Positions 24,491 to 35,996 of a stretch of 64,000 nt of DNA are shown piece after piece (within the stretch, counting starts at the first letter, position 1; every line of letters starts with the position of its first letter). Below the pieces are notes generated by a model. It saw only the letters and a list, made by a program, of their open reading frames with translations. It did no database searches and was not told where the DNA came from. The DNA comes from Desulfuromonas sp. AOP6 (GTDB lineage Bacteria; Desulfobacterota; Desulfuromonadia; Desulfuromonadales; SZUA-540), in the NCBI RefSeq assembly GCF_009731355.2, contig NZ_AP022810.1:62001-126000 (forward strand). Reading direction: 5' to 3'. The position numbers and the translations under genes were made by a program.

Positions 24491-26404
24491 ATGGGTAAAG
24501 TAATCGGTATCGATCTGGGAACGACCAATTCCTGCGTAGCAATCATGGAGGGTGGCGAGCCCATTGTCATAGCTAATTCGGAAGGAGCCCGCACCACCCC
24601 ATCCATGGTGGCGTTCACCGAAAGCGGCGAGCGGGTGGTTGGCCAGCAGGCCAAGCGACAGGCTGTGACCAATCCGGAAAACACCCTGTTTGCCATCAAG
24701 CGTCTCATCGGGCGCAAGTTCGACACGGAAACGGTGGCCAAAGACATCAAGATCAGCCCGTTCAAGATCACCAAAGCGGAGAACGGCGATGCCTGGGTGG
24801 AAGCTCGCGGCAAACAGTACAGCCCGCCGGAGATCTCCGCCATGGTCCTGCAGAAGATGAAGCAGACGGCGGAGGACTATCTCGGGGAAGCGGTCACTGA
24901 GGCTGTCATCACTGTACCGGCTTATTTTGACGATTCGCAGCGGCAGGCCACCAAAGACGCCGGCAAGATCGCCGGCCTCAACGTACTGCGCATCATCAAC
25001 GAGCCGACGGCAGCGGCCCTCGCCTATGGTCTGGACAAGAAAAAGGAAGAGAAGATCGCTGTCTTTGACCTGGGTGGCGGTACCTTCGATATCTCTATTC
25101 TCGAACTGGGCGACGGCGTTTTCGAGGTCAAGTCGACCAACGGTGACACCTTCCTCGGTGGCGAGGATTTTGACCAGCGCATTATTGACTACATTGCCGA
25201 CGAATTCAAAAAAGACCAGGGCATCGACCTGCGCGGCGACAAAATGGCTCTGCAGCGCCTGAAAGAAGGGGCTGAAAAGGCCAAGATTGAGCTGTCGTCC
25301 TCCATGGAGACCGACATCAATCTGCCCTTTATCACTGCCGATCAGAGTGGCCCCAAGCACCTCAATCTTAAATTGACCCGGGCCAAGCTGGAGAGCATTG
25401 TTTCTGACCTCCTCGACAAGTTGGTTAACCCCTGTAAGGTCGCCATCAAGGATGCCGGTCTGTCGGCTTCCGAGATTGACGAGGTTATCCTGGTGGGTGG
25501 CATGACCCGCATGCCGGCTGTGCAGAAGAAGGTACAGGACATCTTCGGCAAGGTTCCCAGCAAAGGGGTTAATCCTGACGAGGTCGTGGCCATCGGGGCC
25601 GCCATTCAGGGCGGCGTCCTCAAAGGCGACGTCAAGGATGTGCTGCTGCTGGACGTTACCCCGCTCTCCCTGGGTATTGAAACCCTGGGCGGGGTCATGA
25701 CCAAACTGATCGAGAAGAACACCACCATCCCCTGCAAGAAAAGCCAGATTTTCTCTACGGCCGCTGACAATCAGCCTGCTGTATCGGTTCATGTTCTGCA
25801 GGGCGAGCGGGAGATGGCGTCCGACAACAAGACCATCGGTCGTTTCGAACTGGTCGGTATCCCGGCGGCTCCCCGCGGCGTTCCCCAGGTTGAGGTAACC
25901 TTCGACCTCGATGCCAACGGTATCCTGCACGTCTCGGCCAAGGATCTTGGCACCGGCAAGGAACAGTCCATTCGCATCACCGCTTCTTCCGGCCTCTCCG
26001 AGGAGGAAATCGACAAGATGGTCAAGGATGCCGAAAACCACGCTTCCGAGGACAAAAAGAAGCGCGAACTGATCGAGGCCCGCAATCAGGCCGACAGCCT
26101 GGTCTATACGACCGAGAAGTCGCTCAAGGAACACGGCGATCAGGTTGACGCCGAAACCCGCAAGAAGATCGAAGAAGGGGCTGAGGCGCTGAAAAAAGCC
26201 ATGGAGGGCAGCGACGCCGACGAGATCAAAAAGAAATCCGAGGAGCTTGCCCAGGCCAGCCACAAACTCGCCGAGGCCATGTATGCCAAGGCGCAGGCAG
26301 CGGAAGGGGCAGCTCCCGAAGAGGGATCCGCCGGTCCCAAGGATGCGGGTGCCGACGACGTTGTCGATGCCGAATTCGAGGAAGTCGACGACTCCAAGAA
26401 ATAA
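24491..26404 (+). CDS. dnaK: Chaperone DnaK (Hsp70)
   Basis: 637 residues. ATPase motifs [43 protein letters not shown] and [12 protein letters not shown]; linker [15 protein letters not shown]; substrate-binding beta domain, then a helical lid ending in the acidic [30 protein letters not shown] precedes the ATG. Confidence 0.98.
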   Translation: MGKVIGIDLGTTNSCVAIMEGGEPIVIANSEGARTTPSMVAFTESGERVVGQQAKRQAVTNPENTLFAIKRLIGRKFDTETVAKDIKISPFKITKAENGDAWVEARGKQYSPPEISAMVLQKMKQTAEDYLGEAVTEAVITVPAYFDDSQRQATKDAGKIAGLNVLRIINEPTAAALAYGLDKKKEEKIAVFDLGGGTFDISILELGDGVFEVKSTNGDTFLGGEDFDQRIIDYIADEFKKDQGIDLRGDKMALQRLKEGAEKAKIELSSSMETDINLPFITADQSGPKHLNLKLTRAKLESIVSDLLDKLVNPCKVAIKDAGLSASEIDEVILVGGMTRMPAVQKKVQDIFGKVPSKGVNPDEVVAIGAAIQGGVLKGDVKDVLLLDVTPLSLGIETLGGVMTKLIEKNTTIPCKKSQIFSTAADNQPAVSVHVLQGEREMASDNKTIGRFELVGIPAAPRGVPQVEVTFDLDANGILHVSAKDLGTGKEQSIRITASSGLSEEEIDKMVKDAENHASEDKKKRELIEARNQADSLVYTTEKSLKEHGDQVDAETRKKIEEGAEALKKAMEGSDADEIKKKSEELAQASHKLAEAMYAKAQAAEGAAPEEGSAGPKDAGADDVVDAEFEEVDDSKK

Positions 26405-26431
26405 CTGGATTCCACAGTTTATCTGCAGCCC

Positions 26432-26461
26432 GGTAGGGGCACGGCGCGCCGTGCCCCTACC
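26432..26461. repeat. 30-bp perfect palindrome between dnaK and dnaJ
   Basis: Fifteen-base arms GGTAGGGGCACGGCG and CGCCGTGCCCCTACC meet without a loop. The form (GTAGGGGC...GCCCCTAC) is like short dispersed palindromic units seen in many genomes. In RNA it would be a very stable hairpin and could partly uncouple dnaJ from dnaK. Confidence 0.8.
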
Positions 26462-26493
26462 ACCATTTTGACCCCAGGAAAAAGGATTGACCC

Positions 26494-27609
26494 TTGGCCA
26501 ACGGCAAACGTGATTATTACGAAGTACTGGAAGTCAACCGCAACGCCAGCGAAACGGAGATAAAAAAAGCCTATCGCCGCCTGGCCATCAAATTTCATCC
26601 GGATAAAAACCCAGGCAACAAGGAAGCGGAAGATCGCTTCAAGGAACTCTCCGAGTCCTACGCGGTGCTGTCCGATCCCCAGAAGCGCGCGACCTATGAC
26701 CAGTATGGTCATGCCGGTCTCGGCGGCGGCGGTTTTTCTTCCGAGGGCTTTGGTTTCGGAGGCAGCCCCTTTGAAGACATTTTTGGCGACATTTTTGGCG
26801 ATATCTTCGGTGGCGGAGCACGACGAGGGCGCGGCAGGCGTGGAGACGATCTGCGCTATAATCTGACCATCTCCTTCGAGGAAGCCGCTTTCGGGGTCGA
26901 AACCAAAATCCAGATCCCCAAGTACCAAAGTTGTGAGGTCTGCGACGGTTCCGGAGCGAAAAAAGGGACCAGCGCCAAAACCTGTCCCACCTGCCGTGGG
27001 GCCGGGCAGGTCCGATACCAGCAGGGTTTTTTTTCCCTGACCAGACCCTGTCCGGACTGTGCCGGCGAAGGAAAGATCATCGAGACCCCCTGCCCCGAAT
27101 GTAAAGGGAGCGGACGGATCAAAGAGAAGAAGACGGTTTCTCTGAAGATCCCCGCCGGGGTGGAAACCGGCAACCGTCTCAAGCTTAACGGCGAAGGAGA
27201 AGCCGGTTCCCAGGGTGGCCCACCGGGGGACCTTTTTGTGGTGATCACCGTGAAAGAGCACCCTCTTTTCCAGCGCGAGGGTCAGGATATTCTCTGCGAG
27301 ACCCCTATCTCCTTTGTGCAGGCCGCTCTGGGGTGTGAATTCGAAGTGCCGACCCTGGAAAAGAAAGTCAAGATAAAGGTCCCTCCCGGCACCCAGTCGG
27401 GAAAAGTTCTCAGATTGCAGGGCCTGGGCTTTCCTTCTCTACAGGGGTATTCCAGGGGAGATCAGCTGGTGGTGCTGCGGGTGGAGACGCCTACCAAGCT
27501 GACGGCGCGACAGCGGGAGCTGCTTGAAGAATTCGCCCGGGAAGAAGGCGAGGAATGCCATCCCCTGGGAAAGAGTTTCTTTACCAAGGTCAAAGAGCTT
27601 TTTGGCTAG
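26494..27609 (+). CDS. dnaJ: Co-chaperone DnaJ (Hsp40)
   Basis: 371 residues, started by TTG at 26494 (AGGAAAAAGGA upstream; the family start KRDYYEVL follows after four residues). J domain with HPD in KFHPDKNPG, Gly/Phe-rich region, four zinc repeats [32 protein letters not shown], and the C-terminal substrate domain. Last gene of the CIRCE operon. Confidence 0.97.
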   Translation: MANGKRDYYEVLEVNRNASETEIKKAYRRLAIKFHPDKNPGNKEAEDRFKELSESYAVLSDPQKRATYDQYGHAGLGGGGFSSEGFGFGGSPFEDIFGDIFGDIFGGGARRGRGRRGDDLRYNLTISFEEAAFGVETKIQIPKYQSCEVCDGSGAKKGTSAKTCPTCRGAGQVRYQQGFFSLTRPCPDCAGEGKIIETPCPECKGSGRIKEKKTVSLKIPAGVETGNRLKLNGEGEAGSQGGPPGDLFVVITVKEHPLFQREGQDILCETPISFVQAALGCEFEVPTLEKKVKIKVPPGTQSGKVLRLQGLGFPSLQGYSRGDQLVVLRVETPTKLTARQRELLEEFAREEGEECHPLGKSFFTKVKELFG

Positions 27610-27666
27610 CACAAAAGGCCGTGAAAACAGCTTGACTGGGCAGTTCTGAAAGGAGGAGGGGGAGCG

Positions 27667-29565
27667 ATGAAAGGCATTGTAATCGGGTTTCTGGCCTTGT
27701 GTTTCGGCCTGGCTGGTGTGCCACTGGCTGTGGCGGTAGAAGAAGTGCAGGCGTCTCAAGTAGCCTCTCCCGACCAAAAGGCCTTTGAGGCCGGCAAAAC
27801 GTTGCTGTCTTTGGGACAGCAAGATGCCGCCCTGGCTGCCTTGCGGGCTTTTCTGCAGAACTACCCGGCCTCTCCGTATACGCCTCAGGCCCACCTCCTG
27901 TTGGCCAGGATCTTCCAGGTCCGTGGGGAGACGGATCTGGTATTTCTGCATTTGGACAGGGTGCCTGAAACTGTCAAAGGGATTGAAGGTCGGCTTCTCG
28001 AGGGGGCTGCGCTTGTTTCGGCCGGGCACTCTGAGCGCGGATTGGCCTTGTTGACGGGGATTCAGACGTCGACGCTGCCGGTCGAGTTGGAGCTGATGCG
28101 TCTGAACGCGATGTCCGAGGCTTATGCCCGCCAGAACAGAAGTCTGGAAGCTTTGGTGATCGTGCACCGGATAGTTGAAGTGGAGGCCAAGGGGTTTGGC
28201 CGGGCTCAGCGCCTCATGCGTGAAGAATTGACCGATGATGAACTGAACGAGGCCGCCTTCATGTTTGAGGGTGGCCCCTTGGGTCTTGAAGCCGACTATG
28301 TGCTGGCCGTCCGTGCTTATGAGGGGGGAGACAGGCAAGGGGCGCGGTTTTTGCTGGAGCGTATTGCCCAGGCGAAGAAAGATTTTCCCTCCAGGGCGGA
28401 AGCCCTGAATCTGTTGGACAGCATCACCGGAAGTCCCTGGCTGGAGCGGGCCATTGGGGCGGTACTGCCCCTGAGTGGAAAGTTTGCTCCTTTTGGCGAG
28501 TTGGTGCGTAAAGGCATGGAGCTTGCGGTCCAAATCGAAGGGATAGATTCTTCGGAGATGGACCTTGTTTTCCGTGATGGCGGCGGTGAAGCTGTGACCA
28601 CAGCCCATGCCGTCAGAACCCTGGCCAGGGAAGATCGGGTCATGGCTGTGGTCGGCCCACTCTCCGGCGTCGCCTCGGAAGCCGCCGCCGTTGCCGCGCA
28701 GACGGAGAAGCTGCCGCTCATGACGCTCTCCCAGCGGGACGGGCTGGCCTCCATGGGATCCTATGTGTTCAGAAATTCTCTGACCAGCCGCCTGCAGGTG
28801 GAAGCCCTGGCCCATTATGCGGTGGTGGAAAAAGGTCTGCTTGGTTTTGCGGTGCTTTACCCGGAAAACCGTTTGGGGCAGGAGATGGCAGAGCTTTTCA
28901 CCGCGGCCGTGGAATCGCGCGGTGGAGTTGTGGTGAAGACGCAAAGCTTTCCGACGGAAGGAACGGATTTTCGCCGCTCCATCAAGTTGCTGCTGAATCA
29001 GGATCCTGACGCGCCGGAAGAAGAAGTGCCGGTGGACAAAGAGGAGTTGGCAGAAGAGGGACTCGCAGAAGAAGAGACACCTGCCTGTGAAGGGCTGGAA
29101 TTTGAGGCACTCTTTATACCGGATTATGCCGACAGGATCGGCTTGCTGGTGCCACAGCTCGCCTATTATGAGGTTGAAAATGTGCAGCTTCTTGGCATTA
29201 ACGGCTGGAATTCCCCGGAGTTGATCCGGGTGGCCGGCGCTTATGTCGAAAAAGCAGTCTTCGTCGACGGGTTCTATCCTTACAGTCCCTATCCTTTCGT
29301 AAGGGATTTCGTCGCGCGCTATTTTGAAGTTTACGGTGAAGAGCCGTCTATCCTGGAAGCTCAGGGTTACGATGCCGCCATGCTGATGCTGTCGATATTG
29401 TCGCGCCCGGAGATAAGAACGAGAGAGGATTTTCGCCAGGCCCTGTTGCAGGTGGTGAACTACCCTGGTGTCACCGGGGCAACTTCTTTTGACGTGGATG
29501 GTGAGGCGGAAAAGGTGCTCTTTATTCTACAGGTTCAGAACGGGAACATCGTTCAGATCAATTGA
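27667..29565 (+). CDS. Periplasmic protein with TPR and type 1 binding-protein fold (LpoA-like)
   Basis: 632 residues with a signal peptide ending near PLAVAVEE. Residues 40-240 are TPR-like helices (LLSLGQQDAALAALRAFLQN, YPASPYTPQAHLLLARIFQV). Residues 255-630 form a Leu/Ile/Val-binding-protein-like domain (IGAVLPLSGKFAPFGELVRK, VVGPLSG, AVLYPENRLGQEMAELF). This architecture is that of penicillin-binding-protein activators (LpoA) and related delta-proteobacterial proteins. An acidic insertion (EEEVPVDKEELAEEGL) breaks the second domain. Ligand unknown. Confidence 0.8.
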   Translation: MKGIVIGFLALCFGLAGVPLAVAVEEVQASQVASPDQKAFEAGKTLLSLGQQDAALAALRAFLQNYPASPYTPQAHLLLARIFQVRGETDLVFLHLDRVPETVKGIEGRLLEGAALVSAGHSERGLALLTGIQTSTLPVELELMRLNAMSEAYARQNRSLEALVIVHRIVEVEAKGFGRAQRLMREELTDDELNEAAFMFEGGPLGLEADYVLAVRAYEGGDRQGARFLLERIAQAKKDFPSRAEALNLLDSITGSPWLERAIGAVLPLSGKFAPFGELVRKGMELAVQIEGIDSSEMDLVFRDGGGEAVTTAHAVRTLAREDRVMAVVGPLSGVASEAAAVAAQTEKLPLMTLSQRDGLASMGSYVFRNSLTSRLQVEALAHYAVVEKGLLGFAVLYPENRLGQEMAELFTAAVESRGGVVVKTQSFPTEGTDFRRSIKLLLNQDPDAPEEEVPVDKEELAEEGLAEEETPACEGLEFEALFIPDYADRIGLLVPQLAYYEVENVQLLGINGWNSPELIRVAGAYVEKAVFVDGFYPYSPYPFVRDFVARYFEVYGEEPSILEAQGYDAAMLMLSILSRPEIRTREDFRQALLQVVNYPGVTGATSFDVDGEAEKVLFILQVQNGNIVQIN

Positions 29566-29604
29566 TGGGTGTCGCCTTTTCCCACCAGGGGTCTACCCTG
29601 CCGC

Positions 29605-30519
29605 TCAGGCTTGTTCTTCGAGTTGCAGCAAGGCCTGGAGCAGGCGGGTTTTCCCCATATCGATATTTCTTGACGCCGCCAGGGACAGGGCTCTGCCGTA
29701 GATGGCCTCCAGTTCGAGGGGGCGGCCTTCCTGCCGATCGATCATCATGCTGGGACGATAATCTCCCATTGTTTCTGTGACTTCCAGCAGGCGGGGGATA
29801 ACCTCGGTCGCGTCGATGGGGGCGCTGAGCCCCTGGGCGTTAGCGCCGGCGATGACTTCTCGCATGATGGCTTCCACCTCCCGTCGTATGGCGGCTTTGG
29901 AGAGCAGGTATCCCGTGGGGCGCTGTGTAAGGGCGCAGAGTCCATTAAAGGGGATGTTCCAGATAAGTTTTTCCCAGCGGGCTTTGACCAGATCGGTGAC
30001 CGTCTCGCAGGGGATTCCGGCTTTTCGGAAAAGCGCCGCTATTTTTTCTGCCCGTGCTGGGCCGCCGCTCCCGAATTCTCCCAGTCGTATAGCCCCCTGT
30101 CCCAGATGGTGGACGGTACCGGGCTCGCCGCGATTGGAGCACAAAAACGCCACGCCTCCCATGACGCGATCCTCGCCGAAGGTTGCTGCTAACACCTCTT
30201 CATTTCCCAGACCGTTTTGCAGTGTCAGAAAAATCGTGTTTTCTCCTGCCGCCGGCCGGCAGAGTTCAACCAGCTGATCATTGTGAAAGGTTTTCAGCCC
30301 GACAATGATCAATTCTGCCCGTTCCAGCTCTGCGCAGGCAGCGACGCCTTTGACCTCAGGGAGATGAAAGTCCCCGTTCACCGAAGTGACGGTCAGTCCT
30401 TTTGCGCGGATCGCCTTATAGTCCCGTCTCAACAGAAACTGGACGTCATTGCCGCCTCGCTGCAGCATGGCACCGTAGTAAAGCCCGAGAGCGCCAGCAC
30501 CGATAATGGCTATTTTCAT
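29605..30519 (-). CDS. panE: 2-dehydropantoate 2-reductase (ApbA/PanE family)
   Basis: 304 residues from ATG at 30519, chosen because the Rossmann start MKIAIIGAGALGLYYGAML follows it directly. Further motifs: FLTLQNGLGNEEVLAATFGE, VKARWEKLIWNIPFNGLCAL with the catalytic Lys, and SMMIDRQEGRPLELEAIYG. NADPH-dependent ketopantoate reduction for coenzyme A synthesis is the family role; other ketoacids are possible. Confidence 0.88.
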   Translation of the reverse strand: MKIAIIGAGALGLYYGAMLQRGGNDVQFLLRRDYKAIRAKGLTVTSVNGDFHLPEVKGVAACAELERAELIIVGLKTFHNDQLVELCRPAAGENTIFLTLQNGLGNEEVLAATFGEDRVMGGVAFLCSNRGEPGTVHHLGQGAIRLGEFGSGGPARAEKIAALFRKAGIPCETVTDLVKARWEKLIWNIPFNGLCALTQRPTGYLLSKAAIRREVEAIMREVIAGANAQGLSAPIDATEVIPRLLEVTETMGDYRPSMMIDRQEGRPLELEAIYGRALSLAASRNIDMGKTRLLQALLQLEEQA

Positions 30520-30653
30520 GGTTCGAGCCATCCTTTCGTGAGCATTGAACACAGGGTCACCATAAAAACGTAAAATAGCACGAACAACCAGAAATGACAG
30601 GGGTAAATACGACAATGAAAGGCGGCTGACATAGGGCAAACAGTCTGCGCCTG

Positions 30654-30682
30654 TTGACCAAAGCCGCTTGCTGTGGTATATT
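30654..30682 (+). promoter_or_regulatory. Promoter of carD
   Basis: TTGACC-N17-TATATT, 28 bp before the carD start. Confidence 0.65.
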
Positions 30683-30709
30683 TCAACGGTTTCCGAAAGG
30701 GGAAAAAAC

Positions 30710-31195
30710 ATGTTTAAAGTCGGTGATAAGGCAGTATACCCCGCACAAGGGGTAGGGGTGATTGAGGCGATTGAAGCCAAGGAGTTTGCCGGACAAAAGC
30801 ATGAGTTTTATGTCCTTCGGATCGTTGACAGCGATATGCTCATCATGGTTCCGGTGTCCAATGCAGGCAATGTGGGCTTGCGGGGCCTGATCGGCAGGGA
30901 TCAGATTCCCTCCCTGTACGATGTGCTCGGCGATAAACAGGCCGATGCCAGCGGCGGCGTCTCCTGGAGCCGAAGACAGCGGGAATACAACGAAAAGATC
31001 AAGTCCGGCGATCTCTTTGAGGTGGCAGAGGTCCTTCGAGAACTCTATCTCATCAAGGAAGGCAAGGAGCTCTCCTACGGAGAGAAGAAGGTTCTGGAAC
31101 TGGCCCGCAAACTGCTGGTGAAAGAAATCGCGCTGGCTGAAGGGGCTGAGGAAAACCTGGTCGTCGAGCGCCTGGAAAACTGCTTCCTCAACTAG
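30710..31195 (+). CDS. carD: CarD/CdnL-family RNA polymerase-binding regulator
   Basis: 161 residues from ATG at 30710 (GAAAGGGGAAAAAAC upstream). The N-terminal Tudor-like RNAP-interaction domain starts FKVGDKAVYPAQGVGVIEAI; the helical C-terminal part contains W in VSWSRRQREYNEKI and the LAEVLRxLY-like stretch EVAEVLRELYLIKEGKELSY. Such proteins stabilise open complexes at rRNA and other promoters. Confidence 0.92.
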   Translation: MFKVGDKAVYPAQGVGVIEAIEAKEFAGQKHEFYVLRIVDSDMLIMVPVSNAGNVGLRGLIGRDQIPSLYDVLGDKQADASGGVSWSRRQREYNEKIKSGDLFEVAEVLRELYLIKEGKELSYGEKKVLELARKLLVKEIALAEGAEENLVVERLENCFLN

Positions 31196-31220
31196 GGGGG
31201 CACGCACCATTCTTATGAAG

Positions 31221-31246
31221 CCGGACGCCTTGGCGTCTGGTTTTTT
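31221..31246 (+). terminator. Terminator of carD
   Basis: Stem CCGGACGCC/GGCGTCTGG with a two-base loop, one G-U pair, followed by six T. Confidence 0.85.
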
Positions 31247-31354
31247 CTTTTATGCCTTCATTGGGTCAAACCGTTGTAGAGACGGGATTCTTGACAGCCT
31301 TCAATCCCTGCTCCGCACGGTTTCGGGGATGCGGTTCGTCCTTTTCGGAGCAGC

Positions 31355-32059
31355 ATGAGTGTCATCGTTCTGATCCCCGCCGCCGGCATGGGTCGCCGTA
31401 TGGGAGCCGCTGTCAACAAGCAGTACCTCCATCTGGCGGGACGACCCATTCTAGCCCACACCCTCGCCTGTTTCGATCATCATCCCCTCGTTGATGCAAT
31501 TTATGTCATCTCGCCTTCCGATGAGATTGAGTTCTGCCGCGAGGAGGTGGTGCGCCGGTATGGTTTTGCCAAGGTGCGGGAGATCGTGGCCGGTGGCGCT
31601 CAGCGGCAGGATTCCGTGCGCCATGGCTTATTGGCCTGCGACGCGAACCCCGACGACATCATTCTGATTCATGACGGGGTGCGCCCCTTTTTCCCCGGCC
31701 ATCGTCTGGCGGATCTTGTCGAGAGCGCCAAGCGCACCGGCGCCTGCCTGGCCGGCGTGCCGGTCAAAGACACCATTAAGGAAGTGCGGAAAGGGATGGT
31801 GTCTGGCACCCCGGATCGCAGCTTCCTCTGGCAGGCGCAGACACCCCAGGCCTTCCGTTTCGAGATTATCGTCAAGGCCCACGAGCAGGCCTTGTCGGAT
31901 GGTTTCCTCGGCACGGACGACACCAGTTTGGTGGAGCGATTGGGACTGCCTGTAGCCATGGTCGAGGGAGACTACCGCAATATCAAGATCACGACGCCGG
32001 AAGATCTGCTGGCCGCCGAGGCCATCTGGCAGGCCGGCCAGGAGGATTCCCCATGCTGA
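31355..32059 (+). CDS. ispD: 2-C-methyl-D-erythritol 4-phosphate cytidylyltransferase
   Basis: 234 residues. [19 protein letters not shown] is the CTP-binding start; [10 protein letters not shown] and [11 protein letters not shown], then QTPQAF and [14 protein letters not shown] follow. Third step of the MEP isoprenoid pathway. Overlaps ispF by seven bases, so products of successive steps are made together. Confidence 0.97.
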   Translation: MSVIVLIPAAGMGRRMGAAVNKQYLHLAGRPILAHTLACFDHHPLVDAIYVISPSDEIEFCREEVVRRYGFAKVREIVAGGAQRQDSVRHGLLACDANPDDIILIHDGVRPFFPGHRLADLVESAKRTGACLAGVPVKDTIKEVRKGMVSGTPDRSFLWQAQTPQAFRFEIIVKAHEQALSDGFLGTDDTSLVERLGLPVAMVEGDYRNIKITTPEDLLAAEAIWQAGQEDSPC

Positions 32060-32541
32060 GAGTCGGTCATGGCTACGATGTCCATTGCCTGGTGCCGGAC
32101 AGAAAACTTATTCTCGGTGGCGTTGAAGTTCCTTATGAACTCGGGCTGCTGGGCCATTCCGATGCCGACGTTCTTCTGCACGCCATCTGTGACGCGATCC
32201 TGGGGGCTCTGGCTCTCGGGGATATCGGCCGCCACTTTCCCGATACCGATCCGGCTTACCGCGGTATTTCCAGCCTGGTCCTGCTCAGGCATGTCATGAC
32301 CTTGGCGGCGGAGAAGGGTTACGCCATCGGCAATATCGATGCGACCGTCATCGCCCAACGCCCCAAGCTGGCGCCTTATATCGGGCAGATGGTCAGTCAT
32401 ATTGCCGAAGCCTGCGCAACGGAGAGCGCCAGGGTTAACGTCAAGGCAACCACGACGGAAAAACTCGGGTTCGAGGGTCGTGGTGAAGGTATTTCGACCC
32501 ACGCCATCGTCCTTTTGCAGAGGATCAGGGACGAACACTGA
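32053..32541 (+). CDS. ispF: 2-C-methyl-D-erythritol 2,4-cyclodiphosphate synthase
   Basis: 162 residues. Zinc and substrate residues in [45 protein letters not shown], and [17 protein letters not shown]. Fifth step of the MEP pathway. Confidence 0.97.
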   Translation: MLRVGHGYDVHCLVPDRKLILGGVEVPYELGLLGHSDADVLLHAICDAILGALALGDIGRHFPDTDPAYRGISSLVLLRHVMTLAAEKGYAIGNIDATVIAQRPKLAPYIGQMVSHIAEACATESARVNVKATTTEKLGFEGRGEGISTHAIVLLQRIRDEH

Positions 32542-32592
32542 TATTCCAAAGGCCTGACGGGCTTTTTTACAGATTACAGGGAAGGATTCCTT

Positions 32593-34281
32593 ATGAGCAC
32601 GCCAGACGCAGCCCCGGTTTCCCACTTCATCCGCAACATCATCACCGCCGACCTCAAGGAACAAAGAGTGGTCGGGCCGGTGGTGACGCGCTTCCCGCCG
32701 GAGCCCAACGGCTATCTGCACATCGGCCACGCCAAGTCCATCTGTCTGAACTTCGGCCTGGCCGCCGATTTCGGCGGCCGCTGCCATCTGCGTCTCGACG
32801 ACACCAACCCGGAAAAAGAAAGCGTCGAGTATGTGGAGGCCATCAAGGATGCCGTGCGCTGGCTGGGTTTCGACTGGGGGGAACATCTCTACTATGCTTC
32901 GGATTATTACGAGCAGCTCTACGATTTTGCCTGCCAGCTCATTGCGGCCGGCAAGGCCTATGTCGACAGTCTCCAGGCGGACGAGGTGCGGGCCCTGCGG
33001 GGCACCCTGACCGAGCCGGGACAGGAAAGCCCCTACCGCAGCCGTTCCGCTGACGAAAATCTCGACCTTTTCCGCCGCATGCGGGCCGGCGAGTTCCCGG
33101 ACGGCGCCCATACGCTGCGGGCCAAGATCGATATGGCCTCACCCAACATGAACCTGCGCGATCCTGTCATGTACCGCATCCAGCGGGCGAGCCACTACCG
33201 TACGGGTAATCAGTGGTGCATCTACCCCATGTACGACTTCGCCCACCCGCTGTCGGACGCCATCGAGGGGGTGACCCATTCCATCTGCACGCTTGAGTTC
33301 GAGGATCATCGCCCTCTCTACGACTGGTTTATCGATAATCTGAGTCTGCCCAGCCGCCCCCGTCAGTATGAGTTTGCCCGTCTCAACCTCGAATACACCG
33401 TGATGAGCAAACGCAGGCTGCTGGAACTGGTGCAGAAGAAGGATGTGACGGGCTGGGACGATCCGCGCATGCCGACCATCGCCGGCCTGCGCCGACGCGG
33501 ATTTACTCCGGCGGCCATCCGCACCTTCTGCGACCGTATCGGCGTCGGCAAGAGCGACAGCTGGATCGACATGAGTGTCCTTGAAGACTGTCTGCGCGAA
33601 GACCTCAATGAAACGGCACCGAGGGCCATGGCCGTGCTTCGTCCTCTCAAGCTCGTCATCGAGAATTACCCGGAAGATCGGGTGGAGGAATTCGAAGCCG
33701 CCAACCACCCCCAACGCCCCGAAATGGGTAGCCGCCTCGTGCCCTTCTGCCGGGAAGTCTATATTGACCGGGAGGACTTCATGGAAGATCCGCCCAAAAA
33801 ATTCTTCCGTCTGGCGCCTGGCCAGGAAGTCCGCCTGCGTTACAGCTATATCATCCGCTGCGAGCAGGTCATCAAGGATGAGCAAACGGGGGAAGTGGTC
33901 GAGGTGCGCTGCAGCTACGACCCCCAGACCAAGGGGGCGGCTCCGGCCGACGGCCGCAAGGTCAAGGGTACGATCCACTGGGTGTCGGCCCGGCATGCGG
34001 TTCAGGCCGAAATCCGGCTCTACGACCGCCTCTTCAAGAAGGCCAATCCCTCCGGGGATAAGGACGGCACGGACTATCGGAGCCATCTCAATCCCGACTC
34101 CCTGGAGATACTGGTGAAATGCCCGGTCGAGCCTTCACTGGCTCAGGCTGCGGCAGGGCAGGTCTTCCAGTTTGAACGCCAGGGTTATTTCTGTGTCGAT
34201 TCACGGGATTTCGCGGCCGGAGCCCTGGTTTTCAATCGGGCGGCCACCCTCAGGGATTCCTGGGCCAAGGCGGGCAACTGA
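32593..34281 (+). CDS. glnS: Glutaminyl-tRNA synthetase
   Basis: 562 residues, class [19 protein letters not shown] contains HIGH; the KMSKS-like site is [12 protein letters not shown]; GlnRS-specific features include [20 protein letters not shown]. The C-terminal anticodon-binding beta barrels cover about 340-555. Direct charging of tRNA-Gln means the organism need not rely only on GatCAB. Confidence 0.96.
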   Translation: MSTPDAAPVSHFIRNIITADLKEQRVVGPVVTRFPPEPNGYLHIGHAKSICLNFGLAADFGGRCHLRLDDTNPEKESVEYVEAIKDAVRWLGFDWGEHLYYASDYYEQLYDFACQLIAAGKAYVDSLQADEVRALRGTLTEPGQESPYRSRSADENLDLFRRMRAGEFPDGAHTLRAKIDMASPNMNLRDPVMYRIQRASHYRTGNQWCIYPMYDFAHPLSDAIEGVTHSICTLEFEDHRPLYDWFIDNLSLPSRPRQYEFARLNLEYTVMSKRRLLELVQKKDVTGWDDPRMPTIAGLRRRGFTPAAIRTFCDRIGVGKSDSWIDMSVLEDCLREDLNETAPRAMAVLRPLKLVIENYPEDRVEEFEAANHPQRPEMGSRLVPFCREVYIDREDFMEDPPKKFFRLAPGQEVRLRYSYIIRCEQVIKDEQTGEVVEVRCSYDPQTKGAAPADGRKVKGTIHWVSARHAVQAEIRLYDRLFKKANPSGDKDGTDYRSHLNPDSLEILVKCPVEPSLAQAAAGQVFQFERQGYFCVDSRDFAAGALVFNRAATLRDSWAKAGN

Positions 34282-34358
34282 CCCTCCCCGAGAGTCCGTT
34301 GATCCGAAACCCTTGGTCAAATGGGGTTTCCATGACTGATATCCTGTGCTATTAAGGT

Positions 34359-34388
34359 GAGACCGCCAGCCCCGCGCTGGCGGCTCTC
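34359..34388. other. Strong hairpin upstream of cysS
   Basis: Arms GAGACCGCCAGC and GCTGGCGGCTCTC with one bulge. There is no T run after it on the plus strand, so it may stabilise mRNA or act as a factor-aided terminator of glnS. Confidence 0.4.
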
Positions 34389-34420
34389 AATTCAAGGCCA
34401 GACAAGGAGAGTCTTTTTTC

Positions 34421-35902
34421 ATGACCTTGCGCGTTTTCAATACCCTCACCGGCAACAAAGAAGAATTCGTGCCGCTGCAGCCCGGCAAAGTGGGCATGTA
34501 CGTCTGTGGCGTCACAGTCTACGATTACTGCCACATCGGCCATGCCCGCGCCAATATCGTCTTTGACATCGTCTACCGTTATCTGCGTTTTGCCGGTTAC
34601 GACGTCACCTACGTGCGCAATTACACCGACGTCGATGACAAGATAATCAAGCGGGCCAATGAGAGGGAGATTTCCAGTAAGGAGCTCTCCGAAGAGTTCA
34701 TCCGGGCCTTTGACGAGGATATGGCCGCCCTTGGTCTGGAACTGCCTACCCATCAGCCCAAGGCGACCGAGTTCATCCCTCAGATCGTGGCCATCGTGCA
34801 GAAGCTCATCGACAAGGGCATGGCTTACGAGGCGGAGGGTGATGTCTACTACGCCGTTGATAAATTCCCCGACTACCTTAAGCTGAGCAAGCGAAACATG
34901 GATGAAATGAGGGCCGGCGCCCGCATCGCGCCTGGGGAACGCAAGCGCAACCCCATGGATTTTGCTCTGTGGAAGGCCGCCAAGCCGGGAGAGCCCTCAT
35001 GGGAATCGCCTTGGGGACTGGGACGGCCGGGTTGGCACATCGAGTGCTCGGCCATGTCGGTAGAATTTCTCGGCGAGTCCTTCGACATTCACGGCGGCGG
35101 CAAGGATCTGGTCTTTCCTCATCATGAGAACGAGATAGCCCAGAGTGAAGGCGCTTTTGGGCAGCCTTTTGTCAAATACTGGCTGCACAACGGCTTCGTC
35201 AACGTCAACCAAGAGAAGATGAGCAAGTCCCTGGGCAATTTCTTCACCATCCGTGACATCCTGAAAAAATATGATCCGGAGGTGGTACGCTTTTTCGTCC
35301 TCTCAGCCCACTACCGTTCGCCCATCGATTTTTCTGACAAGAACCTGGAGGACGCCAAGGCCGGTCTGACCCGTTTTTACGAGTCCCTCAAGGCGGCCCG
35401 CGATATTCTTGAAAAAACGCCGATTCCCAACCAGGTCCCCTGTGAAATGGTTAAAGACGAGGAGCGGGAGGTCTATGACCGCATCGAAGCCTTGGAAGAC
35501 CGCTTCTGCGAGGCCATGGACGATGACTTCAACACGGCCCTGGCCATTGGCCATCTCTTCGAAGCAATTCGGGGCATGAATCGCATCATGGGTGAAAAGC
35601 GTTTTGACGAGTGCCCGCTGTCCCTGCTGGTTCTCAAAGACGGTCTTACCAAGGTCGAGCAGCTGGGGAGCGTCCTAGGCCTCTTCCGTTCCGAACCGGC
35701 CGCCTGGCTGGCCAAAACCCAGGAAGAAGGCCTCGCCGATAGCGGCCTGAGTCCCGCTGTGATCGAAGGCTTGATCGAGGAACGCAAGCAGGCCCGTAAA
35801 AACCGGGATTTCAGCCGGGCCGACGAGATTCGCGACGAGCTGGCCGCCAAAGGCGTTCTTCTGCTGGACTCGCCCGAAGGGACGACCTGGAAGCTCAAAT
35901 AG
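34421..35902 (+). CDS. cysS: Cysteinyl-tRNA synthetase
   Basis: 493 residues. Zinc ligand Cys and HIGH in [31 protein letters not shown] with second zinc Cys; [23 protein letters not shown] in [11 protein letters not shown]-terminal DALR domain and a final helix [17 protein letters not shown]. Ribosome site AAGGAGAG. Confidence 0.97.
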   Translation: MTLRVFNTLTGNKEEFVPLQPGKVGMYVCGVTVYDYCHIGHARANIVFDIVYRYLRFAGYDVTYVRNYTDVDDKIIKRANEREISSKELSEEFIRAFDEDMAALGLELPTHQPKATEFIPQIVAIVQKLIDKGMAYEAEGDVYYAVDKFPDYLKLSKRNMDEMRAGARIAPGERKRNPMDFALWKAAKPGEPSWESPWGLGRPGWHIECSAMSVEFLGESFDIHGGGKDLVFPHHENEIAQSEGAFGQPFVKYWLHNGFVNVNQEKMSKSLGNFFTIRDILKKYDPEVVRFFVLSAHYRSPIDFSDKNLEDAKAGLTRFYESLKAARDILEKTPIPNQVPCEMVKDEEREVYDRIEALEDRFCEAMDDDFNTALAIGHLFEAIRGMNRIMGEKRFDECPLSLLVLKDGLTKVEQLGSVLGLFRSEPAAWLAKTQEEGLADSGLSPAVIEGLIEERKQARKNRDFSRADEIRDELAAKGVLLLDSPEGTTWKLK

Positions 35903-35938
35903 AGGACAATGGATAAGCAGCGGCGAAAGAGCAAGACT

Positions 35939-35960
35939 GGGGGCGAATGAGCCCCCTTTT
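35939..35960 (+). terminator. Terminator of cysS
   Basis: Stem GGGGGC/GCCCCC, loop of six, then TTTT. Confidence 0.75.
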
Positions 35961-35996
35961 GCGTTTGGAGCCGTCTGCCGGCGAAAGGGTGCAGCC

